This document shows positions 40,294 through 51,193 of a stretch of 54,272 bases of DNA, one piece after another. The stretch covers positions 1 to 54,272 of the forward strand of contig CAUGTZ010000018.1 of NCBI GenBank assembly GCA_959602645.1, read 5' to 3'. The notes below the pieces were generated by a model that saw only the letters and a program-made list of their open reading frames with translations, did not search any database and had not been told where the DNA came from. The position numbers and the translations under genes were made by a program. The stretch comes from an uncultured Collinsella sp. (GTDB lineage Bacteria > Actinomycetota > Coriobacteriia > Coriobacteriales > Coriobacteriaceae). Numbering within the stretch: the stretch's first letter is position 1; each line of letters begins with the position of its first letter.

Positions 40294-42477
40294 GTGAAGG
40301 ATTCCGACCTCTCCACAACGGCTGCGCGCGACGCCGCCCGCATCGTCTGGTTTAAGCGCTACCCCGCCAAGCAGACGCTCATCGCATTTTTGCTCGCGCT
40401 GTTGGCGACCACGGCGTTTTCCATCGATCCCGCCCCGGTGTCGAGCAACGCAGTCTTGGCGATTGACCCCAAAGCCTCGGGCATGCTGTACGTGTGCTAC
40501 GAGGTACTCCTCTCGTTTGCCGGCCATACCGACGCGGTCATGCTGCTTGCGCTTGCCTGCCTGCTCACCTTGCCGTTTCGCTACGTGTTCTTTGGCCGTG
40601 GCGACACCTGGCGTCCATCGATCATTCTGCCGTCGCTGTTCTTCGCCATCTGCATGGTGTTCGGTCGCAGCTACGATCTCACCGACTCGGCCGAGATTGT
40701 CCTTGGCGACAAAGCTCGCATCATCTGCGCCTGGATTGGCGGCGCGGGCTGGATGCTCCTGGCGATCGTTGCCTTCTACCTTGCCTTTGAGTGTCTAGAT
40801 TGGCTGAGCTCTCGGCGCATCCCGTTTTCCGAGGCGCACTTTGGCCGCATATGGCGTGTGGCTCACGCCGTGCTCTCGGTCCATCCCTTTGCCGGGCCCT
40901 TCCTGGTGCTTATGATCGCCTGGGCGCCCACGCTCATCGCTTCGCTGCCCGGCCTTTTTATGGGAGATACGGGTGCGCAGATTCGCCAGTGGTTCAACTA
41001 TCCCAACGGCACGAGCGACTACCTGCGCCTACTCAACCCCAACGTGCTGCTCAACGGGCATCATCCCGTAGTGCACACGGCCATTATCGGCTCGTGCGTT
41101 CAACTGGGGCTTTCGCTGTTCAACAGCGCTAACGCGGGCCTCATCATCTATACCTGCGCTCAATTTGTCATCACGGCTGCCTGCATGGCCTATTCCATTT
41201 CGTCGCTGCGCAAACTGGGCGTGAGCCTGCCGGTTCGCGGTGCGATCCTGCTGTTCTTTGCGTTTATGCCGATGTTCTCTAACTACGCGGCGTTGCTCAC
41301 CAAAGACGTGCTCTTTGCCGACGCGTTTTTGGTGCTGCTGGTACAGACCGTCAAGCTCGTGGCATGTGGCTTGCCCCGTCGTGATGCCAATGCCGAGCGT
41401 GCGGGCGAACAGAGGCCCGTGCTCTTTGCGCGCCACGACTGGCTGTTGCTTGCGCTGGCTGCCATGGGTTCCACGTTTTTGCGCAATGGCGGTCTGGTCT
41501 TTCCGTTGGCGGCCTGCGTGATTGCGGCGGCGTTTTGCGCATGGGATGTACATGTCGCCCGTCGTGCGGCTAAGCAGACGGGCACCGCGGTCTCATGCGC
41601 CACGCCGCGCTTCCGCTGGGTTGGCGTCCTCGCGGTGCTTGCACTCTGCCTTGCCTCTAATATGTACTTCACCAAGGTCTTTATGCCGGCGCACGACATC
41701 ACGCCTGGTTCCAAGCGCGAAATCCTCTCGATTCCGTTCCAACAGACGGCTCGTTTCGTCCAAAAGCACGACGGCCTCAACTCGGGCGTCAACCCCACGG
41801 TAAAGGAGGACGGCACCATCGTGGAGGCTCCTTGCGACGGCTTGGTGACCGATGAGGAGCGCGCCGTGATCGACCGGGTGCTCAAGTACGAGAATCTGGG
41901 CCGCCGTTACAACCCGGATAAGTCGGATGCCGTCAAGAACTGCTTTAACGAGTACGCCTCGCAGGAGGACATCAAGGCCTATTTTGAGGTCTGGGCGCAG
42001 ATGTTCAAAAAGGATCCCGAGTGCTATATCTCGGCGCTCATCAATAACTATTACGGCTACTTTTATCCGAGCGCGCGCGATGCCTGGGTCTACAGCACGG
42101 CGCGTAGTGCCGAGATCATGGCGCGTCCCGACAACCTCAAGTACTTCGACTTCCATCCGGTTGACAGCAACGTGGTGCGCTGGTGCGACCACCTGATCAA
42201 TCTGTACCGTGTGGCGGTGCAGCGCATCCCGTTTATTTCGCTCACCATGAGCTCGGCCACCTATGTGTGGATTATGATCGCCGTGGTGGTCTACCTGCTG
42301 CGTCGTCATTCATGGCGTGCGCTGGCGATCTGGGTGCCGCTGTTGGGCGTGCTCGCCGTGTGCCTGATTGGTCCGTGCAACGGCTCGACCTACATGCGCT
42401 ACCTGTATCCGGTCATCGCCTGCATGCCCTTCGTCATCGGCGCCACCGTCACCCGCAGTGACTTCCTCTGGTCCTAA
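40294..42477 (+). CDS. Large polytopic membrane protein (DUF6020-like, glycosyltransferase-like)
   Basis: 727-residue protein with about twelve or more hydrophobic helices and a soluble extracellular-type segment at roughly 465-610. The segment GDTGAQIRQWFNYPNG followed by LNGHHPVVHT, an acidic residue early in a large loop, is reminiscent of GT-C/PMT-like glycosyltransferases and of the DUF6020 family. It probably acts on a lipid-linked sugar or cell-envelope glycan, but no motif proves this. Start is GTG with a weak AAAGG. It is preceded by two repeat elements. Confidence 0.72.
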   Translation: MKDSDLSTTAARDAARIVWFKRYPAKQTLIAFLLALLATTAFSIDPAPVSSNAVLAIDPKASGMLYVCYEVLLSFAGHTDAVMLLALACLLTLPFRYVFFGRGDTWRPSIILPSLFFAICMVFGRSYDLTDSAEIVLGDKARIICAWIGGAGWMLLAIVAFYLAFECLDWLSSRRIPFSEAHFGRIWRVAHAVLSVHPFAGPFLVLMIAWAPTLIASLPGLFMGDTGAQIRQWFNYPNGTSDYLRLLNPNVLLNGHHPVVHTAIIGSCVQLGLSLFNSANAGLIIYTCAQFVITAACMAYSISSLRKLGVSLPVRGAILLFFAFMPMFSNYAALLTKDVLFADAFLVLLVQTVKLVACGLPRRDANAERAGEQRPVLFARHDWLLLALAAMGSTFLRNGGLVFPLAACVIAAAFCAWDVHVARRAAKQTGTAVSCATPRFRWVGVLAVLALCLASNMYFTKVFMPAHDITPGSKREILSIPFQQTARFVQKHDGLNSGVNPTVKEDGTIVEAPCDGLVTDEERAVIDRVLKYENLGRRYNPDKSDAVKNCFNEYASQEDIKAYFEVWAQMFKKDPECYISALINNYYGYFYPSARDAWVYSTARSAEIMARPDNLKYFDFHPVDSNVVRWCDHLINLYRVAVQRIPFISLTMSSATYVWIMIAVVVYLLRRHSWRALAIWVPLLGVLAVCLIGPCNGSTYMRYLYPVIACMPFVIGATVTRSDFLWS

Positions 42478-42512
42478 CTTGGTGCATTGGGGTCAGGTCT
42501 CTTTGCACCAAA
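42478..42512. repeat. GGGGTCAGG palindromic repeat, variant copy 6
   Basis: CTTGGTGCA (42478-42486) and TGCACCAA (42504-42511) flank TTGGGGTCAGGTCTCTT. It starts directly after the stop codon of the membrane protein. The GGGGTCAGG core is a variant of GGGGACAGG. Confidence 0.75.
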
Positions 42513-42643
42513 GGGTGGCATCATCACGACGCCTTCATTTTTTTGTTTATCTCACAGGCCAGTAGGTATATCATTTATAGCGTTTGTTTATATTGCCCGA
42601 GCATCTGCGCTGGGCTTTAGGTCGAAACCGATAGGAGACACGT

Positions 42644-43450
42644 ATGTCCGGACACTCTAAGTGGGCCACAACCAAGCATCGTAAGGGCGCGCAGGACGCC
42701 AAGCGTTCCGCCCTCTTCTCCAAGCTCAGCCGCAACATCACCGTTGCTGCCCGTCTCGGCGGTGACCCGCTGCCCGAGAACAACGCCAGCCTCGCCGCTG
42801 CCGTTGCCAAGGCCAAGGCTCAGTCCATGCCTAAGGACAAGATCAAGTCCGCTATCGACAAGGCTTTTGGTTCGGGTGCTGACGCCGCCGTCTACGAGAA
42901 CATCGTGTACGAGGGCTACGGTCCCGCCGGTGTCGCCGTCTACGTCGACTGCCTGACCGACAACCGCAACCGTACCGCCGCTGATGTCCGTTCCGCCTTC
43001 TCCCACGCTGGTGGCAACCTGGGCACCTCTGGCTCCGTCGCCTTCCAGTTTGAGCGTAAGGGCCAGATCGTCGTCGCCAAGGAGATCCTGGACGAGAACG
43101 CCAAGAAGGAGACCATGATCGCCAACGGTGCTGCCGGTGACGAGGATGAGTTCATGATGGCCATCGCCGAGGCCGGTGGCGAGGACTACGAGGACGCCGG
43201 CGAGGAGTGGATTGTCTGGACTACTGCCAACGAGGTCATGGCTGTCTCCAAGGCGCTCGAGGAGCAGGGCGTCCAGGTGAAGGGCTCCGAGACCACCATG
43301 GTCCCGACCACCCCGACCGAGGTCTCCGGCGCCGACGCCAAGAAGGTTCAGCGCCTCATCGACCGTCTTGAGGAGCTCGACGACGTCCAGGATGTTTACA
43401 GCACCATGGACATGACCGACGAGGTCATCGCTGCCCTCGAGGAGGAGTAG
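42644..43450 (+). CDS. yebC: YebC/PmpR family protein
   Basis: 268-residue member of the YebC family, described as a DNA-binding regulator in some bacteria and as a translation factor that relieves stalling at proline runs in others. The signature MSGHSKWATTKHRKG at the N-terminus and YEGYGPAGVAVYVDCLTDN are diagnostic. It has an ATAGGAGA ribosome site and its own terminator. It has more acidic residues near residues 160-190 than usual. Confidence 0.96.
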   Translation: MSGHSKWATTKHRKGAQDAKRSALFSKLSRNITVAARLGGDPLPENNASLAAAVAKAKAQSMPKDKIKSAIDKAFGSGADAAVYENIVYEGYGPAGVAVYVDCLTDNRNRTAADVRSAFSHAGGNLGTSGSVAFQFERKGQIVVAKEILDENAKKETMIANGAAGDEDEFMMAIAEAGGEDYEDAGEEWIVWTTANEVMAVSKALEEQGVQVKGSETTMVPTTPTEVSGADAKKVQRLIDRLEELDDVQDVYSTMDMTDEVIAALEEE

Positions 43451-43519
43451 CGCTCGCACGGGTTAAGCCGTGCATATCTGGGCATAATGAAGCGAGCATG
43501 CAAGCCTCGTGGAATAGAT

Positions 43520-43562
43520 GAGCCGGATCCGCGTGCGTAGAGCACCGGACCCGGCTCTTTTA
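43520..43562 (+). terminator. Rho-independent terminator of yebC
   Basis: GAGCCGG-AT-CCG pairs with CGG-AC-CCGGCTC across a 13-nt loop, then TTTTAT. Confidence 0.88.
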
Positions 43563-43616
43563 TAATGATGCGAACCGTTCTGCATTTCGAGAGCCGAGAT
43601 TTGAAGGGAGCGCCGC

Positions 43617-44162
43617 GTGCGCGTACTCAAACGAGCCCTAGCGATCGTGTATCTTGCCGCCACCATCGTGGCGCTGGGTACGCTTGTCTGCCAGTTTTGG
43701 GGGCCGTATACGTATCGCTTTATGCTGCTGATGCGCGACCCCATGCCGCGCATCGTCGTGACGGCGTGCGCCGGCGTCGTGGCGTTTGGCGTACTGCTGA
43801 GCTTTTTCCGCCTGATGTTTGCTCGCTGCGAGCCGTCCTGCGTGCATCCGGCGGGGGAGCGCAATATCGAGGTTACCCTTGCGGCGCTTTCTTCGTGCGC
43901 CAGGGTTGCTGCCGAGCGCGACGACCGCGTGATGGTCGAGCATGTCGAGGCTCGCGTCCAAGGCCCCGACGATTCGCACGTCCGTTTTAAGGTCGAGGCT
44001 ATCGCGCTTGACGATAAGGACGTGGCATCTCTGGCTACCGCGATGCAGCAGCGCATCGAAGAAGCCTGCGATACCATGCTCGGCGCGCCGGGTACGACCG
44101 CGCGCGTCCGTTTTTTGCCGTCCAAGACTACCGTCCAGACCGTGGAGGTTTCCGGTGAGTGA
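43617..44162 (+). CDS. amaP: Alkaline-shock membrane anchor protein AmaP
   Basis: 181-residue membrane protein with two N-terminal helices (about residues 6-28 and 45-65) and a soluble Asp23-like alpha/beta domain (80-178). In firmicutes AmaP anchors Asp23 at the membrane. It starts with GTG after AAGGGAG and overlaps the DUF2273 gene by 8 nt, forming an operon with it and asp23. Confidence 0.88.
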   Translation: MRVLKRALAIVYLAATIVALGTLVCQFWGPYTYRFMLLMRDPMPRIVVTACAGVVAFGVLLSFFRLMFARCEPSCVHPAGERNIEVTLAALSSCARVAAERDDRVMVEHVEARVQGPDDSHVRFKVEAIALDDKDVASLATAMQQRIEEACDTMLGAPGTTARVRFLPSKTTVQTVEVSGE

Positions 44163-44532
44163 TACCAATCAAGATAAGACCGCTCGTACGCCGCGCCTGA
44201 CGATTGACCAGAGCGCCACGTCGGCGAGCGAACCTGTTGATTCCAAAGCAGAGGCAACCGAGTTACAAGACGCGGCAGCCGCGGATTTTGACGAGGCTAT
44301 GGGTCTCATCAAGGGTACGGGCGCTGCCATCTGGAGCTATGCTGTGCGTCATCCCAACACCACGCTCGGCGCCGTCGCCGGCTTTATCCTCGCCGTGTTG
44401 GTGCTCACGTTGGGCCTGTGGGACACGCTCGTCATTGCATTCTTCGTGCTGATCGGCGCCGTAATTGGTCAGATCCGCGACGGCGAGAACGGGATCGTCA
44501 ACTTCTTCGGCCGTCTGTTTAGCGGCCGCTAA
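44155..44532 (+). CDS. DUF2273 small membrane protein
   Basis: 125-residue protein. Residues 1-45 are acidic and disordered; two hydrophobic helices (about 68-108) resemble DUF2273, whose genes regularly sit with amaP and asp23. The GTG at 44155 lies 6 nt after GGAGG and inside the end of amaP. Most of the upstream open frame overlaps amaP and is not used. Confidence 0.85.
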   Translation: MSDTNQDKTARTPRLTIDQSATSASEPVDSKAEATELQDAAAADFDEAMGLIKGTGAAIWSYAVRHPNTTLGAVAGFILAVLVLTLGLWDTLVIAFFVLIGAVIGQIRDGENGIVNFFGRLFSGR

Positions 44533-44576
44533 TATGTATTCGACTGTCGCATCCGCGGCAGGCATAAGGAGGAACC

Positions 44577-45098
44577 ATGGCTTTTAATACGAAGGTCGAT
44601 GTAGCCGATACCGAGCTCGAGGAGAACGAGGCGGTCGTCGCCGAAGCTGAGGATGTAGAACTCGAAGGTCAGTCCCTCGCCGAGACAGAGGCCGAGCCCG
44701 ATGCGGATGAGGATGACGAGGAAACGGACGAGTCCGAGGACTCGCTGACTTATTCCAACGGCGTGATCGAGAAGATCGTTGCCATGGCCACCCGCGAGGT
44801 TCCGCACGTTCTGGGCATGAAGGGTAACCTCATGCACTTTGTGCAGGAGCAGTTTGGTGCCGAGAATCTGACCAAGGGCGTGACGGTCGAGGTCACCGAT
44901 GACAATCGCGTGGTCGTCAACATCTCTGTCATCATCGAGTACGGCGCCTATGCGCCCGCGATCTTCGACGATGTCAAGGCACGTGTCACCGAGCGTCTTG
45001 CCGCGATGACCGGCCTTGAGGTGGCGGGCGTCAACCTACGCATCGAGGATGTCATCACCCCCGAGGAGTACGAGCACCGCACCAGCCAGCACGAATAA
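44577..45098 (+). CDS. Asp23/Gls24 family envelope stress protein
   Basis: 173-residue peripheral membrane stress protein. The first 55 residues are highly acidic and probably disordered, unusual against the usual start; the Asp23 domain (58-165) contains GVIEKIVAMATREVPHV and VNISVIIEYGAYAP. It probably binds AmaP and supports cell-envelope integrity. AAGGAGG precedes the ATG. Confidence 0.93.
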   Translation: MAFNTKVDVADTELEENEAVVAEAEDVELEGQSLAETEAEPDADEDDEETDESEDSLTYSNGVIEKIVAMATREVPHVLGMKGNLMHFVQEQFGAENLTKGVTVEVTDDNRVVVNISVIIEYGAYAPAIFDDVKARVTERLAAMTGLEVAGVNLRIEDVITPEEYEHRTSQHE

Positions 45099-45102
45099 CC
45101 TT

Positions 45103-45152
45103 CCAAAAAGGGACAGGTTTGTTTTGGCAGGTTTTATCTGCGAAAACGTTAA
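45103..45152. repeat. GGGACAGG palindromic repeat, long form, copy 7
   Basis: CCAAAAAGGGACAGGTTTG and TTTTGGCAGGTTTTATC, then AAAACGTT, matching copies 1 and 5. It starts 5 nt after the asp23 stop; its left arm is slightly degraded (CCTTCC). Confidence 0.88.
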
Positions 45153-45198
45153 ACGGCCGACCGCGCAAGCAAAAGCGTGGCCGGCCGTTTTTGTACGC
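45153..45198 (+). terminator. Rho-independent terminator of the AmaP-Asp23 operon
   Basis: AAACGGCC-GACCGCGC and AGCGTGGCCGGCCGTTT pair into a GC-rich stem followed by TTGT. Confidence 0.85.
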
Positions 45199-45304
45199 TC
45201 CCGATATAGTCATACCGCTCGTCTAACTAAGGGTTGCAATCCCCACGTTCCGCGTTACTCTAATGGGCGCATTGTTTCCAAATTGTTAACGAGGGGTTGC
45301 CGTA

Positions 45305-46327
45305 ATGGCCGACGAGCACGAAACAGAAAGCAAGGCATGGGCAATTGAGGCCGCTGCGGCAGAGGCGGCGTCGCGTGCTGCCGAGGAGGCGCATCGTCCT
45401 CCCGTGGTGCCGATGGAGCGCGTGGTTGATCGCACCGATATCGAGCGCGGCGAGCGTGCCGGCCAAAAGCGCAGCCAGGAGCCAGGCTTTCCGCGCTTTT
45501 TTGCCGAGCTCAATTTGGGCCTGATCCTCACGGCCTTTGCCATCGTCGCGTTTAAAACCCCTAATCACTTTGCTTTTGGCGGCACCTCGGGCGTGTCGGT
45601 CATTCTGTCCACGCTGTTCCCGACCCTGCCTGTCGGCGTCTTTATGTGGATTATCAATGCGGTCCTGGTCGTTCTGGGCTTTATCTTTTTGGAGCGCAAG
45701 GCAATCCTGTGGAGTGTCTTTGCCTCGTTTGCGCTGTCCGCCTATGTTTCGCTGTTTGAGCTCTTTATTCCGACCGATGTCTCGATGACGGGCGATATGT
45801 GGCTCGACCTGTGCTTTGCCGTGATTCTGCCGGCGCTCGGCAGCGCTATCGTCTTTGATATTGGTGCCTCGACGGGCGGCACGGACATCCTCGCCATGAT
45901 TCTCAAACGCCGCACGACGCTTGAGATCGGCCGTGCGCTGCTGCTGGTCGATATCGGCATCGTGACCATCGCGGCCTTCTTGTACGGTCCGCGCGTCGGT
46001 CTGTACTGCGTGCTCGGCCTGTTTGCCAAGACGCTCGTGGTCGACAAGGCCATCGAGAGCATTCACCTGCGCAAAGTCTGCACGGTCATTTGTTCCGAGC
46101 CCCTTAAGGTCGAGGAGTTTATCGTCAAGCATCTCAACCGTACGGCGACTATCAGTCGCGGCTACGGTGCTTTCTCGGGCAAGTGCGTGACGGTGATCAT
46201 GAGCGTGCTGAGTCGCCGCGAGGCCGTGCAGCTGCGTCGCTACGCTCGCGAGATCGATCCGGGTGCCTTTATCACGATCGTCGACAGCTCCGAGATCGTC
46301 GGCAAGGGTTTCCGCGGAACGAACTAA
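45305..46327 (+). CDS. YitT family membrane protein (DUF161/DUF2179)
   Basis: 340-residue protein. An Ala/Glu-rich cytoplasmic N-terminus (1-65) is longer than in most relatives; five or so membrane helices (about 72-255, with GGTSGVSVIL and GASTGGTDILAMI) make the YitT domain, and a C-terminal DUF2179 cytosolic domain (about 260-335) follows. The family's function is not established. GAGGGG precedes the ATG. Confidence 0.9.
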   Translation: MADEHETESKAWAIEAAAAEAASRAAEEAHRPPVVPMERVVDRTDIERGERAGQKRSQEPGFPRFFAELNLGLILTAFAIVAFKTPNHFAFGGTSGVSVILSTLFPTLPVGVFMWIINAVLVVLGFIFLERKAILWSVFASFALSAYVSLFELFIPTDVSMTGDMWLDLCFAVILPALGSAIVFDIGASTGGTDILAMILKRRTTLEIGRALLLVDIGIVTIAAFLYGPRVGLYCVLGLFAKTLVVDKAIESIHLRKVCTVICSEPLKVEEFIVKHLNRTATISRGYGAFSGKCVTVIMSVLSRREAVQLRRYAREIDPGAFITIVDSSEIVGKGFRGTN

Positions 46328-46477
46328 CGCGGTCGAGCTCATCAAACAATCGAATAGCGCCCTGCGCATTGCAAATGCGTCATGTTGGAGTATTTGTCCC
46401 CACATTGGGTGATAATGATGCCAAAGACATCGTTTGCGATCCAGATGATTCGCTCAAGATACGAAGGGATGATCTCG

Positions 46478-47764
<1,287 letters not shown>

Positions 47765-47821
47765 CCCTGCCACCTGCCATTTGGGGACGGGGTAGAAACG
47801 GTAGAAATAGCGCTTGACAAA

Positions 47822-47865
47822 TAAGCGGGGACGGACGTGCCGAAGCGTCCGCCCCCGCTTTGATA
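47822..47865. terminator. Bidirectional terminator between convergent genes
   Basis: AAGCGGGGACGGACG pairs with CGTCCGCCCCCGCTT (one mismatch); TTTG follows on plus and TTATTTGT on minus. It serves the zinc-ribbon gene and the M20 gene. Confidence 0.85.
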
Positions 47866-47904
47866 TCGCGATGCGGCTATGACTGCGAGATGGTCGTGGA
47901 TCGA

Positions 47905-49368
47905 CTACTCGTCGTGCTTCTCCTCGCGGCGAGCGGCGGCACGTGCATCGTGGATGCCCTTGATCGCGGCATGACGAGCCGTGCGGGCATCATGGATAGC
48001 ATCGCGAGCCTCGGCGGACGTGGCCTTGGCAGAGCGCAACTTGGCGGCCAAGTCGGGGTTGGTTTCGGCGACCGCGGCAATCGTGGGGCCGTCGAGCTCT
48101 TCTTGTGTGGGCTCGGCCAAAAAGTCGATGGCATACTGGGCGGCCACCATGGAGCCCTTTGCCAGCACAGTCTCGTCGATCTTGTAGAAGCAGGAATGTT
48201 GGGCGTACGTGGCGCCAATCTTGGGGTTGCGCGTACCTACAAAGGCGAGCACGCCCGGTACGCGGCGCAGGTACTCCGAAAAATCCTCGCCCGAAAGCGT
48301 GCCGCGGTAATGGCCTTGGCCGGTGGGGCCCAAGCATTTGATTACTGCCTGGCGGCAGCGCTCGCTCGAGGCGGCATCGTTTTCGACCTTGTAGTTGGCG
48401 ATGGTGTAGTCGGTGAGCTTTGCCTCGGCGCCCAAGGCGGCCGCGGTATGCTCCACGATGCGGCGCATGAGCTCCGGCATTTCCTCGTGGGTCGAATCGC
48501 CGTAGGTGCGCACCGTGCCGGCGAGGTAGGCCGTGCCGGCGATAACGTTGCGCGCGGTTCCGCCGTGCAGCTCGCCGACGGTAATGACGGCCGGCTCGTA
48601 GGGACTGATCTCGCGCGAAACGATGGTCTGCAGAGCGTTGACGATCTCGGCGGCAACCATAACGGCGTCGTGACCGCGCTGGGGCATGGCACCGTGGCAC
48701 GAGGTGCCGCGGACGTCGATGCGGAACCAGTCGGTATTGGCCATGCGCGGTCCGGGCTCGCAGCTCACGGTGCCGGCGTCGACCTCACTCCAGATGTGCG
48801 CGGCGTAAGCGCCATCGACGCCGTCGAGCACGCCCGTGCCGATCATGAGCTTGGCGCCCTGGCCGTTTTCCTCGCTGGGTTGGAAGACGATGCGGACTTC
48901 GCCGTGGATGTCGTCGGTCATATGGCGCAGGATTTGCAGCGTGCCGAGCATCATGGCGATGTGGCAGTCGTGGCCGCAGGCGTGCATGCAGCCCTCGTTG
49001 ACGCTGGCAAACTCCTCGCCGGTCTGCTCGGTGACGGGCAGGGCGTCGATATCCGCACGCAGCAGGATGCGGCGGCGCGGCGTGCCGTCCTCGTGGTAGG
49101 CATCCGACGCGGTACCGCGAAGCGTTGCCACCAAGCCGGTCTTGAGCGGACGCTCGTAGGGGATATTCATGGCGTCGAGCTGGTTGGCGATGTCGGAGGT
49201 CGTGCGCTCCTCGGCAAGGCTCAGCTCCGGGTGCTTATGGAAGTGCCGGCGCTGCTTGATGATATAGGGTTCAAACTCGGTAGCGATATCTTTGATGGCT
49301 GCGGTGACGTCGTCAGCCGCGCGAGCCTCGGTCGCCGCCATAATCTGCTGTGCCTTGGTCTTCGTCAT
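47905..49368 (-). CDS. M20 family amidohydrolase/metallopeptidase (M20D-like)
   Basis: 487-residue zinc hydrolase of the aminoacylase/hippurate hydrolase group, removing acyl groups from N-acyl amino acids or related amides. The metal site is in HACGHDCH (C131, H133) with E166/E167 (QPSEENGQG) and the SCHGAMPQ dimerisation segment; GEDFSEYL near the C-terminus is typical. An extra charged helical tail of about 65 residues follows. The ATG at 49368 has AAGGAG upstream; the frame continues 279 codons further but antisense to the next gene. Substrate unknown. Confidence 0.9.
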   Translation of the reverse strand: MTKTKAQQIMAATEARAADDVTAAIKDIATEFEPYIIKQRRHFHKHPELSLAEERTTSDIANQLDAMNIPYERPLKTGLVATLRGTASDAYHEDGTPRRRILLRADIDALPVTEQTGEEFASVNEGCMHACGHDCHIAMMLGTLQILRHMTDDIHGEVRIVFQPSEENGQGAKLMIGTGVLDGVDGAYAAHIWSEVDAGTVSCEPGPRMANTDWFRIDVRGTSCHGAMPQRGHDAVMVAAEIVNALQTIVSREISPYEPAVITVGELHGGTARNVIAGTAYLAGTVRTYGDSTHEEMPELMRRIVEHTAAALGAEAKLTDYTIANYKVENDAASSERCRQAVIKCLGPTGQGHYRGTLSGEDFSEYLRRVPGVLAFVGTRNPKIGATYAQHSCFYKIDETVLAKGSMVAAQYAIDFLAEPTQEELDGPTIAAVAETNPDLAAKLRSAKATSAEARDAIHDARTARHAAIKGIHDARAAARREEKHDE

Positions 49369-49536
49369 GGTCGATTTGCTCCTTGCTGGGTTGATCGCAA
49401 AATCGTACAGGCTCTCTCCAGTATGCCACCTGCCGCTAGGGCTGGTAAAGTTGCCGTTTGCCGCTTGGGGTTTTGTTACAAGGGCGGGGGAGTACACTCG
49501 GGGGTGTTGAATTTCCTGCCAGAGATGGGGATGCCC

Positions 49537-51174
49537 ATGCAACATATCGATCGGATTATCCGCTCCAAGAACGTCTTTACCGCGCAAGACGGTATCGATA
49601 CCGCCCGCGAGCTGGCGATTGCCATCGCAGGCGACCGTATCGTCGCAGTCGGTGCGCCCGATGACGTGATTGCCGCCGCTCCTGCCGCCACGTTGGTTAT
49701 CGACTACGGCGAGCAGTTTGTCTGCCCCGGTTTCCACGATGCTCATCTGCATTTCTTCCATACCTCGGTCGGTTCCTCGCCGTACATGCTCATGGATATG
49801 GGCACGTCCGAGGCGGCGCTGGTGCAACATGCGCTCGAGTTTTCCCAGGACCTGCCCGACGACGCTTGGGTTGTGACGCAGGGCTGGCGCGATTACCGTT
49901 GGGACCCGCCCGAGCATCCAACCAAGGCGTCGCTCGATGCGGCTTTTCCTGATCGACCCTGTGTTATGTACTCGGGCGACGGGCATACGTTGTGGCTCAA
50001 CAGCCGCGCGCTCGAGGCACTCGGCGTGACGCGTGACAGCGAGCCGCCGGCGGGTGGCAGCTACGACAAAGATGCAAATGGCGAGCTCACGGGTATTGCT
50101 CATGAGGCTGCGGCCATGCAGCTGCTGCCGCGCTGTCTTGAGTGGCTGGGTGAGGACCGTATCGCGAGCGCGTATGCCGACCAAATGAAACGCATGGCCG
50201 AGCAAGGCATTACCTCGATTTGCGACATGTCGCTCATGCCCATGCCGGGCTGCGATTTTATCCGCGATGATGTCTACGACAAGCTACAGGCAGCCGGCAA
50301 GCTGGGCATCCGAGCCCATCTGTTCCCCACGTTGCTGGATGACCAATCGCGCTTAGAAGAACTGCAGACCCGCTACGCGAACAACGCGCTGCTCTCGGCA
50401 CCGGGCTTTAAGCAGTTCTTCGACGGCGTGTCGAGCGAACACACGGCGTATCTCACCGAGCCCTATACCAATCCGCGCTTCCCGGGCGACCAGGGCCGTC
50501 TGACGGTTCCCGCCGAGCGCATGCGCAAGCTAGTTCTGGCGGCCGCGGAGCGCGGCCACACCGTGCGCATCCACGTCATCGGCGACGGTGCCATCCATGC
50601 CGCGCTCGATATCTTTGAGGAGGCGGCAGAGCTCTACGGCCTGCCCCAACACGGCCATAATACGCTTGAGCATCTGGAGAATCTCCTGCCCCAGGACATC
50701 GATCGCCTGCGCAAGCTCAACGTGATTGCCTCGAGCCAGCCCTGTCACATTACGCTCGACCCGGGCGGCCCCGAGCGCGATTTGGGCATGGAGCGCAGCC
50801 GCATCATGTGGCCGTTTGCAACCTATAAGCAGCGCGGCATTCGCCAAGCCTTCGGTACCGACAGCCCCATCACGCCTGTTACCAGCATGAACGTGCTCTA
50901 CACGGCTATCACCCGCCAAGACCCCCGCAGCCACTGGCCCGAGGGCGGCTGGCTGCCGAGTGAGCGCATCGATGCGGCAACGGCCCTGCGCAACTACACC
51001 CTGGGCAGCGCCTACGCGGCAGGCGACGAGCAAAACCTCGGCAGCCTGGAACCCGGCAAATACGCCGACCTGGTAGTCCTGGACCAAAACCCACTCACCA
51101 TCGACCCCCAAGAACTCCAAGCCACCAAAGTCCAAGCCACCTACCTAGCCGGCAACCTGATCTACGAGCGCTAA
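49537..51174 (+). CDS. YtcJ-like metal-dependent amidohydrolase
   Basis: 545-residue amidohydrolase_3 family enzyme. Metal ligands H70 and H72 (DAHLHFF), the downstream HVIGDGA and FGTDSPITP are typical of the YtcJ/DUF-type group that hydrolyses C-N bonds in cyclic or acyl amides. The ATG at 49537 follows GGGGA by 6 nt; ATGs at 49525 and 49531 are also in frame. It is divergent from the M20 amidohydrolase, and two amide hydrolases side by side suggest a shared catabolic role. Confidence 0.9.
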   Translation: MQHIDRIIRSKNVFTAQDGIDTARELAIAIAGDRIVAVGAPDDVIAAAPAATLVIDYGEQFVCPGFHDAHLHFFHTSVGSSPYMLMDMGTSEAALVQHALEFSQDLPDDAWVVTQGWRDYRWDPPEHPTKASLDAAFPDRPCVMYSGDGHTLWLNSRALEALGVTRDSEPPAGGSYDKDANGELTGIAHEAAAMQLLPRCLEWLGEDRIASAYADQMKRMAEQGITSICDMSLMPMPGCDFIRDDVYDKLQAAGKLGIRAHLFPTLLDDQSRLEELQTRYANNALLSAPGFKQFFDGVSSEHTAYLTEPYTNPRFPGDQGRLTVPAERMRKLVLAAAERGHTVRIHVIGDGAIHAALDIFEEAAELYGLPQHGHNTLEHLENLLPQDIDRLRKLNVIASSQPCHITLDPGGPERDLGMERSRIMWPFATYKQRGIRQAFGTDSPITPVTSMNVLYTAITRQDPRSHWPEGGWLPSERIDAATALRNYTLGSAYAAGDEQNLGSLEPGKYADLVVLDQNPLTIDPQELQATKVQATYLAGNLIYER

Positions 51175-51193
51175 GTAATCATGTCTTACCGTT

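Noticed and set aside
39265..40527. Hypothetical protein containing RFILAGFI on the minus strand
   Set aside because: The peptide is the translation of a GGGACAGG repeat joined to the antisense of lgt.
47783..47815. Another GGGACAGG-family element (TTTGGGGACGGGGTAGAAACGG region)
   Set aside because: It has GGGGACGG and a short direct repeat (GGTAGAAA) but no complementary arms, so I did not count it.
47860..49536. N-terminal extension of the YtcJ-like amidohydrolase by 559 codons
   Set aside because: The extension is antisense to the M20 gene, which has its own motifs; the true start is near 49537.
49369..50205. 279-codon N-terminal extension of the M20 enzyme
   Set aside because: It runs antisense through the amidohydrolase; the family start and an AAGGAG site are at 49368.
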